A stretch of DNA of 64,000 bases from Mycobacterium haemophilum DSM 44634 (lineage in GTDB: Bacteria > Actinomycetota > Actinomycetes > Mycobacteriales > Mycobacteriaceae): NCBI RefSeq assembly GCF_000340435.2, contig NZ_CP011883.2:1720687-1784686 (forward strand), written 5' to 3'. Position numbers and translations under genes: made by a program. This document shows positions 24,951-33,075 of the stretch, piece after piece. Position 1 is the first letter of the stretch. Each line of letters starts with the position of its first letter. The notes under the pieces were generated by a model. It did no database searches. It saw nothing but the letters and a program-made list of their open reading frames with translations, and was not told the origin of the DNA.

Positions 24951-25993
24951 GCGAGGACTACTCGGATCGGGATGTTTCCCCGGCGCTGACCGTCGGCGAG
25001 GGCGACATCGATGTCAGCCTGCGGCCGCGCTCGTTGCGGGAGTTCATCGGTCAGCCACGGGTGCGTGAACAGCTCCAGTTGGTCATTGAGGGGGCCAAGA
25101 ACCGTGGCGGCACGCCGGATCACATCCTGCTGTCCGGCCCGCCGGGGCTGGGTAAGACGTCGTTGGCCATGATCATCGCTGCTGAACTTGGTTCCTCGTT
25201 GCGGGTGACGTCCGGGCCTGCGCTGGAACGCGCCGGTGACCTGGCAGCGATGTTGTCCAACCTGGTCGAGCACGACGTGTTGTTCATCGACGAAATCCAC
25301 CGCATCGCCCGGCCCGCGGAGGAGATGCTGTACCTGGCGATGGAAGACTTTCGGGTCGACGTGGTCGTCGGCAAAGGCCCTGGGGCGACATCGATTCCCC
25401 TGGAAGTCGCACCCTTCACCCTGGTCGGCGCGACCACTCGATCCGGCGCGCTGACCGGGCCGCTGCGTGACCGGTTCGGGTTCACCGCGCACATGGACTT
25501 CTACGAGCCCGCCGAGTTGGAGCGGGTGTTGGCTCGTGCGGCCGGGATTCTGGGCATCGAGTTGGGCGCCGAGGCGGGCGCGGAGATCGCTCGACGGTCG
25601 CGTGGGACGCCGCGGATCGCCAACCGGTTGCTGCGCCGGGTCCGTGACTTCGCCGAGGTGCGCGCTGACGGCGTCATCACCCGCGATGTCGCGAAGTCGG
25701 CGCTGGCGGTCTACGACGTCGACGAGCTGGGCCTGGACCGACTGGATCGGGCGGTACTGTCGGCGCTGACCCGCAGCTTCGGTGGCGGCCCGGTTGGGGT
25801 TTCGACGTTAGCGGTGGCGGTCGGGGAGGAGGCGACCACCGTCGAAGAGGTGTGCGAGCCGTTTCTGGTGCGCGCCGGCATGGTGGCGCGCACCCCGCGC
25901 GGCCGGGTTGCCACGGCGCAGGCCTGGACACACCTGGGCATGACACCGCCGGCCGGGGTTACCGGGCTGAGTCAACCGGGGTTATTCGAGTAG
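24947..25993 (+). CDS. ruvB: Holliday junction DNA helicase RuvB
   Basis: 348 residues from ATG 24947. AAA+ motor: Walker A 'GPPGLGKTSLAMI', Walker B 'VLFIDEIHRI', sensor 1 'LVGATTRSGALTGPLRDRFG' with the arginine finger, and a C-terminal winged helix ('GVSTLAVAVGEEATTVEEVCEPFLVRAGMVARTPRGR'). It drives branch migration at RuvA-bound junctions. No good ribosome site precedes the ATG; the micro-ORF that ends on it probably delivers ribosomes. Confidence 0.97.
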   Translation: MSEDYSDRDVSPALTVGEGDIDVSLRPRSLREFIGQPRVREQLQLVIEGAKNRGGTPDHILLSGPPGLGKTSLAMIIAAELGSSLRVTSGPALERAGDLAAMLSNLVEHDVLFIDEIHRIARPAEEMLYLAMEDFRVDVVVGKGPGATSIPLEVAPFTLVGATTRSGALTGPLRDRFGFTAHMDFYEPAELERVLARAAGILGIELGAEAGAEIARRSRGTPRIANRLLRRVRDFAEVRADGVITRDVAKSALAVYDVDELGLDRLDRAVLSALTRSFGGGPVGVSTLAVAVGEEATTVEEVCEPFLVRAGMVARTPRGRVATAQAWTHLGMTPPAGVTGLSQPGLFE

Positions 25994-26007
25994 CGAGGAG
26001 CAGGGTG

Positions 26008-26394
26008 ATGATCACCGCCGGTCTGATCTGCGCCGCCCTGGCGGCGGTACTGCACGTCTACATCTTCACCATGGAATCGTTGACGTGGACTTCTGCACGC
26101 ACCCGGGCCACGTTCGGCACGACTGCGCAGGAAGCTGAGACCACCAAGCTGCTCGCATTCAACCAGGGCTTCTACAACTTATTTTTGGCGATCGTCAGTG
26201 GCATCGGCATTGTCGGGGTTGCCCTGGGACACGACGCCGTTGGGGCCGCCCTCATTTTCGCCGGCGTCGGATCCATGGCCTTGGCCGCGGTTGTGCTGCT
26301 GGTGTCGTCGCCGGACAAGGCACGGGCCGCGTTGACGCAGGGCACGTTCCCGGTAATCGCGATCGTGCTGCTGGTGCTCGGCCTGCTGTCGTAA
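26008..26394 (+). CDS. DUF1304 membrane protein
   Basis: 128 residues from ATG 26008 (GTG at 26005 possible), with GAGGAG about 9 bases upstream, 14 bp after ruvB. Four helices and the family's 'HVYIFTMESLTWTSARTRATFG' and 'NQGFYNLFLAIVSGIGI' motifs identify DUF1304, a group of small bacterial inner-membrane proteins with no proven function. It may be co-transcribed with ruvCAB by position, although a functional link is not established. I do not recall it beside ruvB in H37Rv, where a PE_PGRS gene follows. Confidence 0.85.
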   Translation: MITAGLICAALAAVLHVYIFTMESLTWTSARTRATFGTTAQEAETTKLLAFNQGFYNLFLAIVSGIGIVGVALGHDAVGAALIFAGVGSMALAAVVLLVSSPDKARAALTQGTFPVIAIVLLVLGLLS

Positions 26395-26519
26395 TACCAG
26401 ACACACCTGTCGCAATGTGATTGCCGGAATCCTCGGGCGCAAGCGTGCGGGTTACATCTCGCACCGTCGGGGTACCCAGCCGATGCCGGTGTCGTCCGGT
26501 GCGGATACGAGGAGATGTG

Positions 26520-27194
26520 ATGAAACACGCGGAGAAGGACCATGTCGGCGGCTTGCGCATGCCACGCTCCCGCGGCGCGGTGAGCGGATTACTTCTAGTT
26601 CTCTTGGGTGCTTGGGGCGCGTTGATACCGTTCGTCGGTCCATACTTCAATTTCGCTTACACACCCGACCAGGATTGGGCGTGGAACCCGGCCCGGGGCT
26701 GGCTCGAGGTGTTCCCGGGAGTCACCACCGCGGTGGGTGGCCTGCTGCTGATCGGTTCTAAAAATCGCGCTAGCGCAATGTTGGGTGGCTGGCTGGCGGT
26801 CCTGGGTGGCGCATGGTTCATTGTCGGCGGTGAGTTCGCTCCCATGTTGCGGATCGGGAGCGTGGGCGATCCGGTTGCTTCCACGGACCGCAAGCGGGCG
26901 CTTCTGGAGATTTCGTACTTCTCGGGTCTGGGCGCGCTGATCGTCTTTGTGGGTGGCGTCGTCTTGGCGCGCCTTGCCGTTCGGTTGGCACGCGACGTTG
27001 CTCCTGAGGAACTGCCACAGCCTGTGGTTTCGGTGCCGGCAGCCGAGTCGTACGTGTCGGCCGCGGAGGAGTCAACGCCCGAGGCGACACCGGATGCGCT
27101 GACCACGCCACGGGCGGAGCAGCACCGACAGCGCGCGGGCGCGGCAGCGGGCTCACCTGATGCCAATTATTTGCGCTGGCCGCATCCGCAATAA
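26520..27194 (+). CDS. Four-helix membrane protein of unknown function
   Basis: 224 residues from ATG 26520 (GTG 26517 possible), with GAGGAGATGTG upstream. Helices: 'GAVSGLLLVLLGAWGALIPFV', 'VFPGVTTAVGGLLLIGS', 'AMLGGWLAVLGGAWFIVGG' and 'FSGLGALIVFVGGVVLARLAV'. Between helices 1 and 2 is 'GPYFNFAYTPDQDWAWNPARGWLEV', and the C-terminal 60 residues are an acidic Pro/Ala/Thr-rich tail. I recognise the pattern from actinobacterial hypothetical proteins but no function. It is convergent with the carboxylic acid reductase gene. Confidence 0.75.
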   Translation: MKHAEKDHVGGLRMPRSRGAVSGLLLVLLGAWGALIPFVGPYFNFAYTPDQDWAWNPARGWLEVFPGVTTAVGGLLLIGSKNRASAMLGGWLAVLGGAWFIVGGEFAPMLRIGSVGDPVASTDRKRALLEISYFSGLGALIVFVGGVVLARLAVRLARDVAPEELPQPVVSVPAAESYVSAAEESTPEATPDALTTPRAEQHRQRAGAAAGSPDANYLRWPHPQ

Positions 27195-27226
27195 GGTCCG
27201 CGATGGACGTCGCAAAGCTGAAGATC

Positions 27227-30200
27227 TCAGAGCAGCCCGAGCAGTTGCAGATCGCTAACATATTTGGCGATGATTGCCGGCGAGATGTGCGGAATATCTT
27301 TGTCCTGGCCAATTTTCGCGTCTTGAACGGCTGTACGGAACCGGTCTGTGGGTGCCAGCGACCCGTGCAATGGCTTCTCAGGCTTCTGGTAGTTGTGCAG
27401 CAACGGCAATAGCGAGCTGTGGCGCTGCCTTTCGGGCAGGGCGCGCAGTGACGTCTCAAACCGCCGCAGCCATTCGCCGTAGTCGCTGATCCGTTGTATC
27501 GGGCAGCCGGCGTCATTGAGCCAGTCCACGAAGTCGTCCATCCCGATGCCGTCGTCGTGCGGGTTCATCACGTGATAGGTGCGGAACGCAACGGCTCGCT
27601 GGGCACCAAGAGTGGAAATCGCCTCGGCGATGAATTCGACTGGGAGACCGTCGTAGTGGGCGCGTTGCCGGTTGCCCTCGGCGTCGAGCTCGTAGAACGA
27701 GCCGGGTGCGATGCCGGTGGCGGCCAGGCTCAGCATCATGCGAGTGAACATGTCGGGGACGTTGAGCTGACCGGCGTAGCTGGTGTCGGCCAAGATCATG
27801 TCGCAGCGGAACACCGCGACCGGCAGACCGCATAGGTCGTGGGCCTCGCGCAGCAGCACCTCGCCGGCCCATTTGCTGTTGCCGTAGCCGTTGGCATAGC
27901 TGTCGTTGATGTTGCGCGTCGGGCTAATGACCCGGATGTCGGCATCTTCGGTGAACTTCGCCGGCGCGATTTGATCACCCACGCCGATTGTCGACACGTA
28001 GATGTATGGCTTTTGCTTGCTGGTCAGCGCGATCCGAATCAGCTCGGCGGTGCCCAGCGCATTGGGGCCGAATAGCTCGCTGTAGGGCAGCACGTGGTTG
28101 ACTAGGGCGGCGGGGTCGACGATCAGATCGACCGTGTCGGCCAGCCGTTGCCACGTTTGCCGGTCCATTCCCAGGTCTGCTTCGCCCTTGTCGCCGGCGA
28201 TGACCTCCAGGTGGTCGGCGGCCAGTTCCTGGTAGTGCGCCAGCAGTTCGGGGTCGCCGCTATCGAAGGTCTTGTCGAGCCGCGCCCGCGCGTCTTCGTC
28301 GGACTTGGCCCGCACCAGGGCGATTACCTTGCCGCCCACCAGATCCATCCGCTCTAACCATTCCAGGGCCAAGTAGCGCCCCAGGAAGCCGGTAGCGCCG
28401 GTCAACAGGACGGTGCGCACCTCGGCGCTGGGCTGCGGCAGCGTGGGCGCGGTAGCCAGCGTCGACGCATCGATGAACTTGTCCAGCGTGAGGTCACTCG
28501 CGTGCACCTCGACCGCGTCACGACCGTGCACCGAGGCAAAACTGGGCCGCTTGCTGCCCTGTCGCTCGCCCTCGATGTAGTCGGCGATCGCCGCCAAGTC
28601 GTTGGCCGGGCTGACGATCACGCCCACCGGCACGTCGATGTCGAAGATCTCGCGCAGCAGATTGCCGAATGTCAACGCGGACAACGAGTCTCCGCCTAAG
28701 TCGGTGAAGTACGCATCGGGCGACAGGTCGGTGGTCGCGGCACTCAGCATGGCGGCCGCGGCCCGGCTCACCGTCTGCAGCACCGGCGCGTCGGCCCCGC
28801 ATTGACGAAGCGCCCGCAGTTCATTTGCCTGACCTTCGGTCAGATCGGTGTAGAGCTGTTCGAGTCGAGCGCCGTAGTGCTGCTTGAGCTTCGGCCACGC
28901 CAGCTTGCGAATATCGGTGAGCAGACCATTTTCCAGGCTGAACGGCGTGGTCTCGACGATGAAGTCGCGCGGCACCTCGTAGGACTGCAGGCCGGCCTCT
29001 TTCGCGACGTCCTGCAGCGAACCGGCAATCAGCGTCTTGAGCACCTCAATGTCATTGCTAGCCAACGCATCCTCGGTGGGCACCACAACAGCCAACAGGT
29101 ACGGGTGCGCGCTGTTGCCGTAGACGTAGATCTGCCGGACCAGTGGGCTATTGCCGAACACCGCCTCGAGTTTCGCGATGGTGACGAACTCGCCCTGTGC
29201 GAGCTTCAGCACGTTGTTGCGGCGATCGACGTACACCAACCGGTCGGGACCGACCTCGGCAACGACGTCTCCGGTCCGGTAGTAGCCGTCGGCGTCGAAC
29301 ACGCCCGCTGTGACCTCGGGCCGCTTGTAGTAGCCGGGGAACATGTTCTGGGTCTTAAGCAGCAATTCGCCTCTCGGATACGGCCGATCGGTCCTGAAGT
29401 AGCCCAGCTCGGCAACGTCGACCAACTTGTAGTCGATGACCGGCGGACGTTGTATTTCGCCATCGAACAAGACCATTCCGGCCTCGGTGGAGCCGTAGCC
29501 GTCCAACAGATGCATCTCGAGCAGGGATTCGACCCAGTGCTTCAGCTCCGGGGAGGTGGGCGCCGAACCCGTCATCGCGAAGATGTACCGCCCGCCCAGC
29601 AGGTATTGCCGCTGCTCATCCATGACCTCGGATTCCACGGCCTCGCGTGTGGCACGGTCAGCGGAATCGGTGAGTCGGCGATCGACCTGGCGTTGGAATT
29701 CGCCGAATAGGGTCTCCCAGATTCGCGGCACGAAGTTCAATTCGGTGGGGCGCACCAGCTTGAGGTCCTCCAGCAGCGTTGAGAGGTCGCTGCGGGCGGC
29801 GAAGTACGCCGTGCCGCCGTTACCGAGCGTGCCGTAGAGGATTCCGCGTCCCGCAATGTGGCTCATTGGCATGAAGTTGAGCGTGATTGACGCGGCGGTC
29901 GGCCCGAACCAGCTTCTGCTCGACCTGCGCCACATCTTGCCGACATTGCTCTGGGGATACATCGCACCCTTGGGTGCGCCAGTGCTGCCCGAGGTGTAGA
30001 TCAGCACCGCCAACTGGTGGTCAGAGTCATCGGGCACGGTGACCGGCGCGGCTGGCAGCGCCTTGCCGCGGTCGAGCATGTCGGTCAGTGTGTCGATAAC
30101 GACCGCGGTGTCCGCCAACCGCGCGCGGGCGGTCGCCACGGCCTCGCGCTGGTCGTCGACCTCGGGGTGGTAGTCGAACACGATGAGCTTCGCGGGCGCG

Positions 30201-30745
30201 GGGCCAGACAGGATCAGCTCGACCGCGTCGGCCAGCTGGTTCACGCTCGCCGCGATCACGCTGGGCTCGGTCTCGGTCACGATGGGCCGTAGTGCACTGG
30301 TCGTCGCGCTGACATGTAGCGGAACCGCCACCGCGCTGATCTGGCCCAGTGCCATGTCGATGGTGGTGAAGTCGATGCTGGTGAAGCCCAGCACGCAGAC
30401 CCGGTCGCCGGCTTGCACCGAGTCGGTGGTCAAGGCGCGCGCCAGCGCACCGACCCGGTCGCCCAGCTCACGGTAGGTGATGGTGTCGAAGCGGGGGAGT
30501 AGCTGCAGCCCGGTGCGTCCGGTCCTGGCGTCCTTGACGAACTCCACGGCGCGCTGCCCGAGTGCGGGCCGGTCCGCGTATCCCTCCAGCACGGCCGCAA
30601 CGACCTGCGGCAGTCGCAGCTCAGGCTGCTCGAGGGCGGCGGCGACCGCCGGGTCGGGCCTGGCGGCGGCGAACTGCGGGTCGTTGGCGGTGAGGTCGGC
30701 AACGCGGCGTGCGAGCCGCTCGTCCCTGGTAGCGATAGTCGACAT
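27227..30745 (-). CDS. fadD9: Carboxylic acid reductase (FadD9/CAR)
   Basis: 1172 residues from ATG 30745, with AAGGAA upstream. Order: adenylation domain (about 1-640, 'LIYTSGSTGAPKGAMYP' P-loop, 'GYGSTEAGM', 'YRTGDVVAEV', and Lys in 'ENGLLTDIRKLAW'), carrier domain (about 650-740, phosphopantetheine Ser in 'LGGDSLSAL'), and an NADPH reductase domain (about 760-1172, 'LLTGATGFLGRYLALEWL', 'YANGYGNSKWAGEVLL' with catalytic Tyr and Lys). It reduces fatty or aromatic acids to aldehydes using ATP and NADPH after activation by a phosphopantetheinyl transferase. H37Rv orthologue is Rv2590; the M. marinum one is a studied CAR. Domains and active sites look complete. Confidence 0.95.
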   Translation of the reverse strand: MSTIATRDERLARRVADLTANDPQFAAARPDPAVAAALEQPELRLPQVVAAVLEGYADRPALGQRAVEFVKDARTGRTGLQLLPRFDTITYRELGDRVGALARALTTDSVQAGDRVCVLGFTSIDFTTIDMALGQISAVAVPLHVSATTSALRPIVTETEPSVIAASVNQLADAVELILSGPAPAKLIVFDYHPEVDDQREAVATARARLADTAVVIDTLTDMLDRGKALPAAPVTVPDDSDHQLAVLIYTSGSTGAPKGAMYPQSNVGKMWRRSSRSWFGPTAASITLNFMPMSHIAGRGILYGTLGNGGTAYFAARSDLSTLLEDLKLVRPTELNFVPRIWETLFGEFQRQVDRRLTDSADRATREAVESEVMDEQRQYLLGGRYIFAMTGSAPTSPELKHWVESLLEMHLLDGYGSTEAGMVLFDGEIQRPPVIDYKLVDVAELGYFRTDRPYPRGELLLKTQNMFPGYYKRPEVTAGVFDADGYYRTGDVVAEVGPDRLVYVDRRNNVLKLAQGEFVTIAKLEAVFGNSPLVRQIYVYGNSAHPYLLAVVVPTEDALASNDIEVLKTLIAGSLQDVAKEAGLQSYEVPRDFIVETTPFSLENGLLTDIRKLAWPKLKQHYGARLEQLYTDLTEGQANELRALRQCGADAPVLQTVSRAAAAMLSAATTDLSPDAYFTDLGGDSLSALTFGNLLREIFDIDVPVGVIVSPANDLAAIADYIEGERQGSKRPSFASVHGRDAVEVHASDLTLDKFIDASTLATAPTLPQPSAEVRTVLLTGATGFLGRYLALEWLERMDLVGGKVIALVRAKSDEDARARLDKTFDSGDPELLAHYQELAADHLEVIAGDKGEADLGMDRQTWQRLADTVDLIVDPAALVNHVLPYSELFGPNALGTAELIRIALTSKQKPYIYVSTIGVGDQIAPAKFTEDADIRVISPTRNINDSYANGYGNSKWAGEVLLREAHDLCGLPVAVFRCDMILADTSYAGQLNVPDMFTRMMLSLAATGIAPGSFYELDAEGNRQRAHYDGLPVEFIAEAISTLGAQRAVAFRTYHVMNPHDDGIGMDDFVDWLNDAGCPIQRISDYGEWLRRFETSLRALPERQRHSSLLPLLHNYQKPEKPLHGSLAPTDRFRTAVQDAKIGQDKDIPHISPAIIAKYVSDLQLLGLL

Positions 30746-30878
30746 AACAGTTCCTTGCGACGAGAAGTAGATCGTTGGCGCCACGCTGCGCTGACCGTTA
30801 GAACGTTAGCTAAACTAAAGGCATTCCTCAATGGCCGGGCCACAGGTGTGAGATCGCCCACCCCATGGGGGCTCTGGC

Positions 30879-32219
30879 CTAGAGGTCGTCCAGGATTCGG
30901 CTCAGGATGTCAAGGCCTTCGGCCAGCAGTTCGTCGCTGATGGTCAGCGGCGGCAGCAGCCGGATGATGTTGCCGAACATGCCACACGTCAAGACGACGA
31001 CGCCGGCGGCGTGCGCCGCGCTGGCCACTTTCTCGGTCAGCTCGGCGTCGGGGTCAGCCGTTCCGGATTTCACCAACTCGACGGCGATCATGGCGCCGCG
31101 GCCACGCACGTCGCCGATCCGATCGTCGACGGCCTGCAGCCGCAACAACCGGTCGGTGATCAGCCGTTCGATCTGTTGGGCTCGCTCGATCAGGCCGTCG
31201 TTCTCGATGGTCGTGATGGTTGCCAACGCTGCCACGCAGGCGACCGGGTTGCCGCCAAAAGTGCCGCCCAGGCCGCTGACATGCGGGGCGTCCATGATCT
31301 CCGCCCGTCCGGTCACCGCCGACAGCGGCAATCCGTCGGCGATGCCCTTGGCGGTGCAGATCAGGTCGGGCACGATTCCGTCGTGCTCGCAGGCGAACAT
31401 GGCGCCGGTGCGGGCAAACCCCGTTTGCACCTCGTCGGCGATGAACACCACGTTGTTCTTGTGGCACCAATCCAGCAGGGTGGCCAAAAACCCCGCGGCC
31501 GGAACGATGAAACCGCCTTCGCCCTGGATCGGCTCGATGATGACAGCAGCCAGATTGTCGGCGCCGACCTGCCTCTCGATGACGTTGATGGCCCGCGCGC
31601 CGGCCAACGTGCCGTCGGTGGCGAGGTCCTTGTTAAGCAGGCCGTCCCGATAAGGGTAGGACAGCGGCGCCCGGTAAATCTCTGGCGCAAAAGGACCAAA
31701 GCCGCTTTTGTACGGCATGGACTTAGCGGTCAGCGCCATCGTCAGGTTGGTGCGACCGTGGTAGGCGTGGTCGAACGCGACCACGGCGGGCTTGCGAGTG
31801 TACGAACGCGCGACCTTGATGGAGCTCTCCACTGCCTCGGCGCCGGAATTGAACAGCACCGAGCGTTTCTCGCCGGAACCCGGGGTAATTCGATTGAGTT
31901 GTTCGGCGACGGCGACGTATTCCTCGTACGGTGTGACCATGAAACAGGTGTGGGTGAAGTCGGCCACCTGCGCGCGGACCGCGTCCACGACGCGGGGGGA
32001 CGAGTTGCCGATGGTGGTGACGGCGATTCCAGAACCCAGATCGATAAGCCGGTTTCCGTCGACGTCCTCGATGATGCCGCCGGCGGCGCGCGTGACAAAC
32101 ACTGGTAGGGTCACTCCCACCCCACGAGACACCGCCGCGACGCGGCGTTTCGCCAGTTCACGTGATGCGGGGCCGGGGATTTCGGTGACCAGCTGACGGC
32201 TTTGCTCGACGCTGGTCAC
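30879..32219 (-). CDS. gabT: 4-aminobutyrate aminotransferase
   Basis: 446 residues from GTG 32219, with GGAGG about 10 bases upstream; the open frame extends 120 bases into the repeat region and that part is not family-like. Class III PLP aminotransferase: 'VLFNSGAEAVESSIKVARSYTRKPAVVAFDHAYHGRTN', 'FIADEVQTGFARTG', and the PLP Lys in 'ICTAKGIADGLPLSAVTGR'. It converts GABA and 2-oxoglutarate to succinate semialdehyde and glutamate. It is 133 bp upstream of fadD9 on the same strand; an aldehyde-forming enzyme next to an aminotransferase may be a functional pair, which is inference. Confidence 0.93.
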   Translation of the reverse strand: MTSVEQSRQLVTEIPGPASRELAKRRVAAVSRGVGVTLPVFVTRAAGGIIEDVDGNRLIDLGSGIAVTTIGNSSPRVVDAVRAQVADFTHTCFMVTPYEEYVAVAEQLNRITPGSGEKRSVLFNSGAEAVESSIKVARSYTRKPAVVAFDHAYHGRTNLTMALTAKSMPYKSGFGPFAPEIYRAPLSYPYRDGLLNKDLATDGTLAGARAINVIERQVGADNLAAVIIEPIQGEGGFIVPAAGFLATLLDWCHKNNVVFIADEVQTGFARTGAMFACEHDGIVPDLICTAKGIADGLPLSAVTGRAEIMDAPHVSGLGGTFGGNPVACVAALATITTIENDGLIERAQQIERLITDRLLRLQAVDDRIGDVRGRGAMIAVELVKSGTADPDAELTEKVASAAHAAGVVVLTCGMFGNIIRLLPPLTISDELLAEGLDILSRILDDL

Positions 32220-32303
32220 GAGGATCCTCCTGCCTGCGACACGCCGGTTGCGCCGCGGATAAAGCCTAGCCCGGCGACGACGCGCGCCGCGTAGTGGCGT
32301 GAG

Positions 32304-32444
32304 GTGGGGTACGCCCCCACAAGTGGGAGGTACCCCCACCTGCTTGCGGGGGAGAGGCGGGCAACCGCGCTCGCGATCGCCGCTAGGCTGTCTGGCGGCG
32401 ACCCGCTGCGTCCGGCTTTGCCGCGCTCGCGATCGCCGCTAGGC
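32304..32444. repeat. Palindromic GC-rich element and inverted copy of the 58-bp repeat, gabT-yajC interval
   Basis: The block at about 32307-32353 ('gtggggtacgcccccac' ... 'gggaggtacccccacctgct' ... 'tgcgggggagaggcggg') is homologous to the insert in the ruvA-ruvB MIRU. It is followed by two copies, at 32365-32388 and 32421-32444 (period 56), of ccgcgctcgcgatcgccgct-aggc. Between them runs 'gacccgctgcgtccggcttt', which is the reverse complement of the 16.3-kb repeat. The whole 32220-32619 interval holds no gene. Confidence 0.75.
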
Positions 32445-32619
32445 CACGTCCCCCTGGGCGGGGGTGGGCGGCACCGTGCCGGTTGGGTGCGACCTGGGGC
32501 CTGCCAGACTAGGTGAGCACACACTGGACGGTTACCGGTGTGCGCGCCTGCTGGTCGGCTTGGCGGCGTTGCGCGCAATACCGATACGAAAGATACCGAT
32601 ACGAAAGACAGGCGGGTCG

Positions 32620-32994
32620 ATGGAGAGTTTGGTCTTATTTTTGCCGTTCCTGCTCATCATGGGTGGGTTCATGTTTTTCGCGTCGCGGCGTCAAAGACGC
32701 GCGATGCAGGCCACGATCGACCTGCACGACTCGCTACAGCCGGGCGACCGAGTGCACACCACCTCCGGCCTGCAGGCCACCGTCGTCGCCATCACCGACG
32801 ACACGGTCGATCTGGAGATCGCGCCGGGCGTCGTGACTACCTGGATGAAGCTGGCGATTCGTGACCGGATCGTGGCTGACGATGAGGACATGGATGAACA
32901 CGAGGCCGAACCGGGGGACTTCGCGGACCGCGATGACCTAGAAGAGTCCGACGGCTCCGCTAACGTCGAGAAGCGAGTGATTAGGGATTCCTGA
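32620..32994 (+). CDS. yajC: Preprotein translocase accessory subunit YajC
   Basis: 124 residues from ATG 32620; the longer frame upstream is repeat-derived. One N-terminal helix ('LVLFLPFLLIMGGFMFFAS'), then 'RRQRRAMQATIDLHDSLQPGDRVHTTSGLQATVVAITDDTVDLEIAPGVVTTWMKLAIRDRI', the classic YajC core, and an acidic tail. YajC joins SecDF at the Sec translocon. It is the first gene of yajC-secD-secF. A short direct repeat (ataccgatacgaaag twice, about 32579-32608) lies just upstream of the start. Confidence 0.93.
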   Translation: MESLVLFLPFLLIMGGFMFFASRRQRRAMQATIDLHDSLQPGDRVHTTSGLQATVVAITDDTVDLEIAPGVVTTWMKLAIRDRIVADDEDMDEHEAEPGDFADRDDLEESDGSANVEKRVIRDS

Positions 32995-33075
32995 CAGCGC
33001 TTGTGCGAAAGAGCCCAGTGACGCGACACGTAGGCTCTGTCGAGGAAAAACCGATTTCAAGGAGATACAAGGAAC

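Noticed and set aside
30785..30830. Possible IdeR/iron box upstream of fadD9 (ttagctaaactaa)
   Set aside because: The palindrome is one base short of the IdeR consensus and its right half does not match; the promoter remains unassigned.
32220..32339. N-terminal extension of gabT into the palindromic repeat
   Set aside because: The translation is repeat-derived and the GTG at 32219 has a good ribosome site and matches the family N-terminus.
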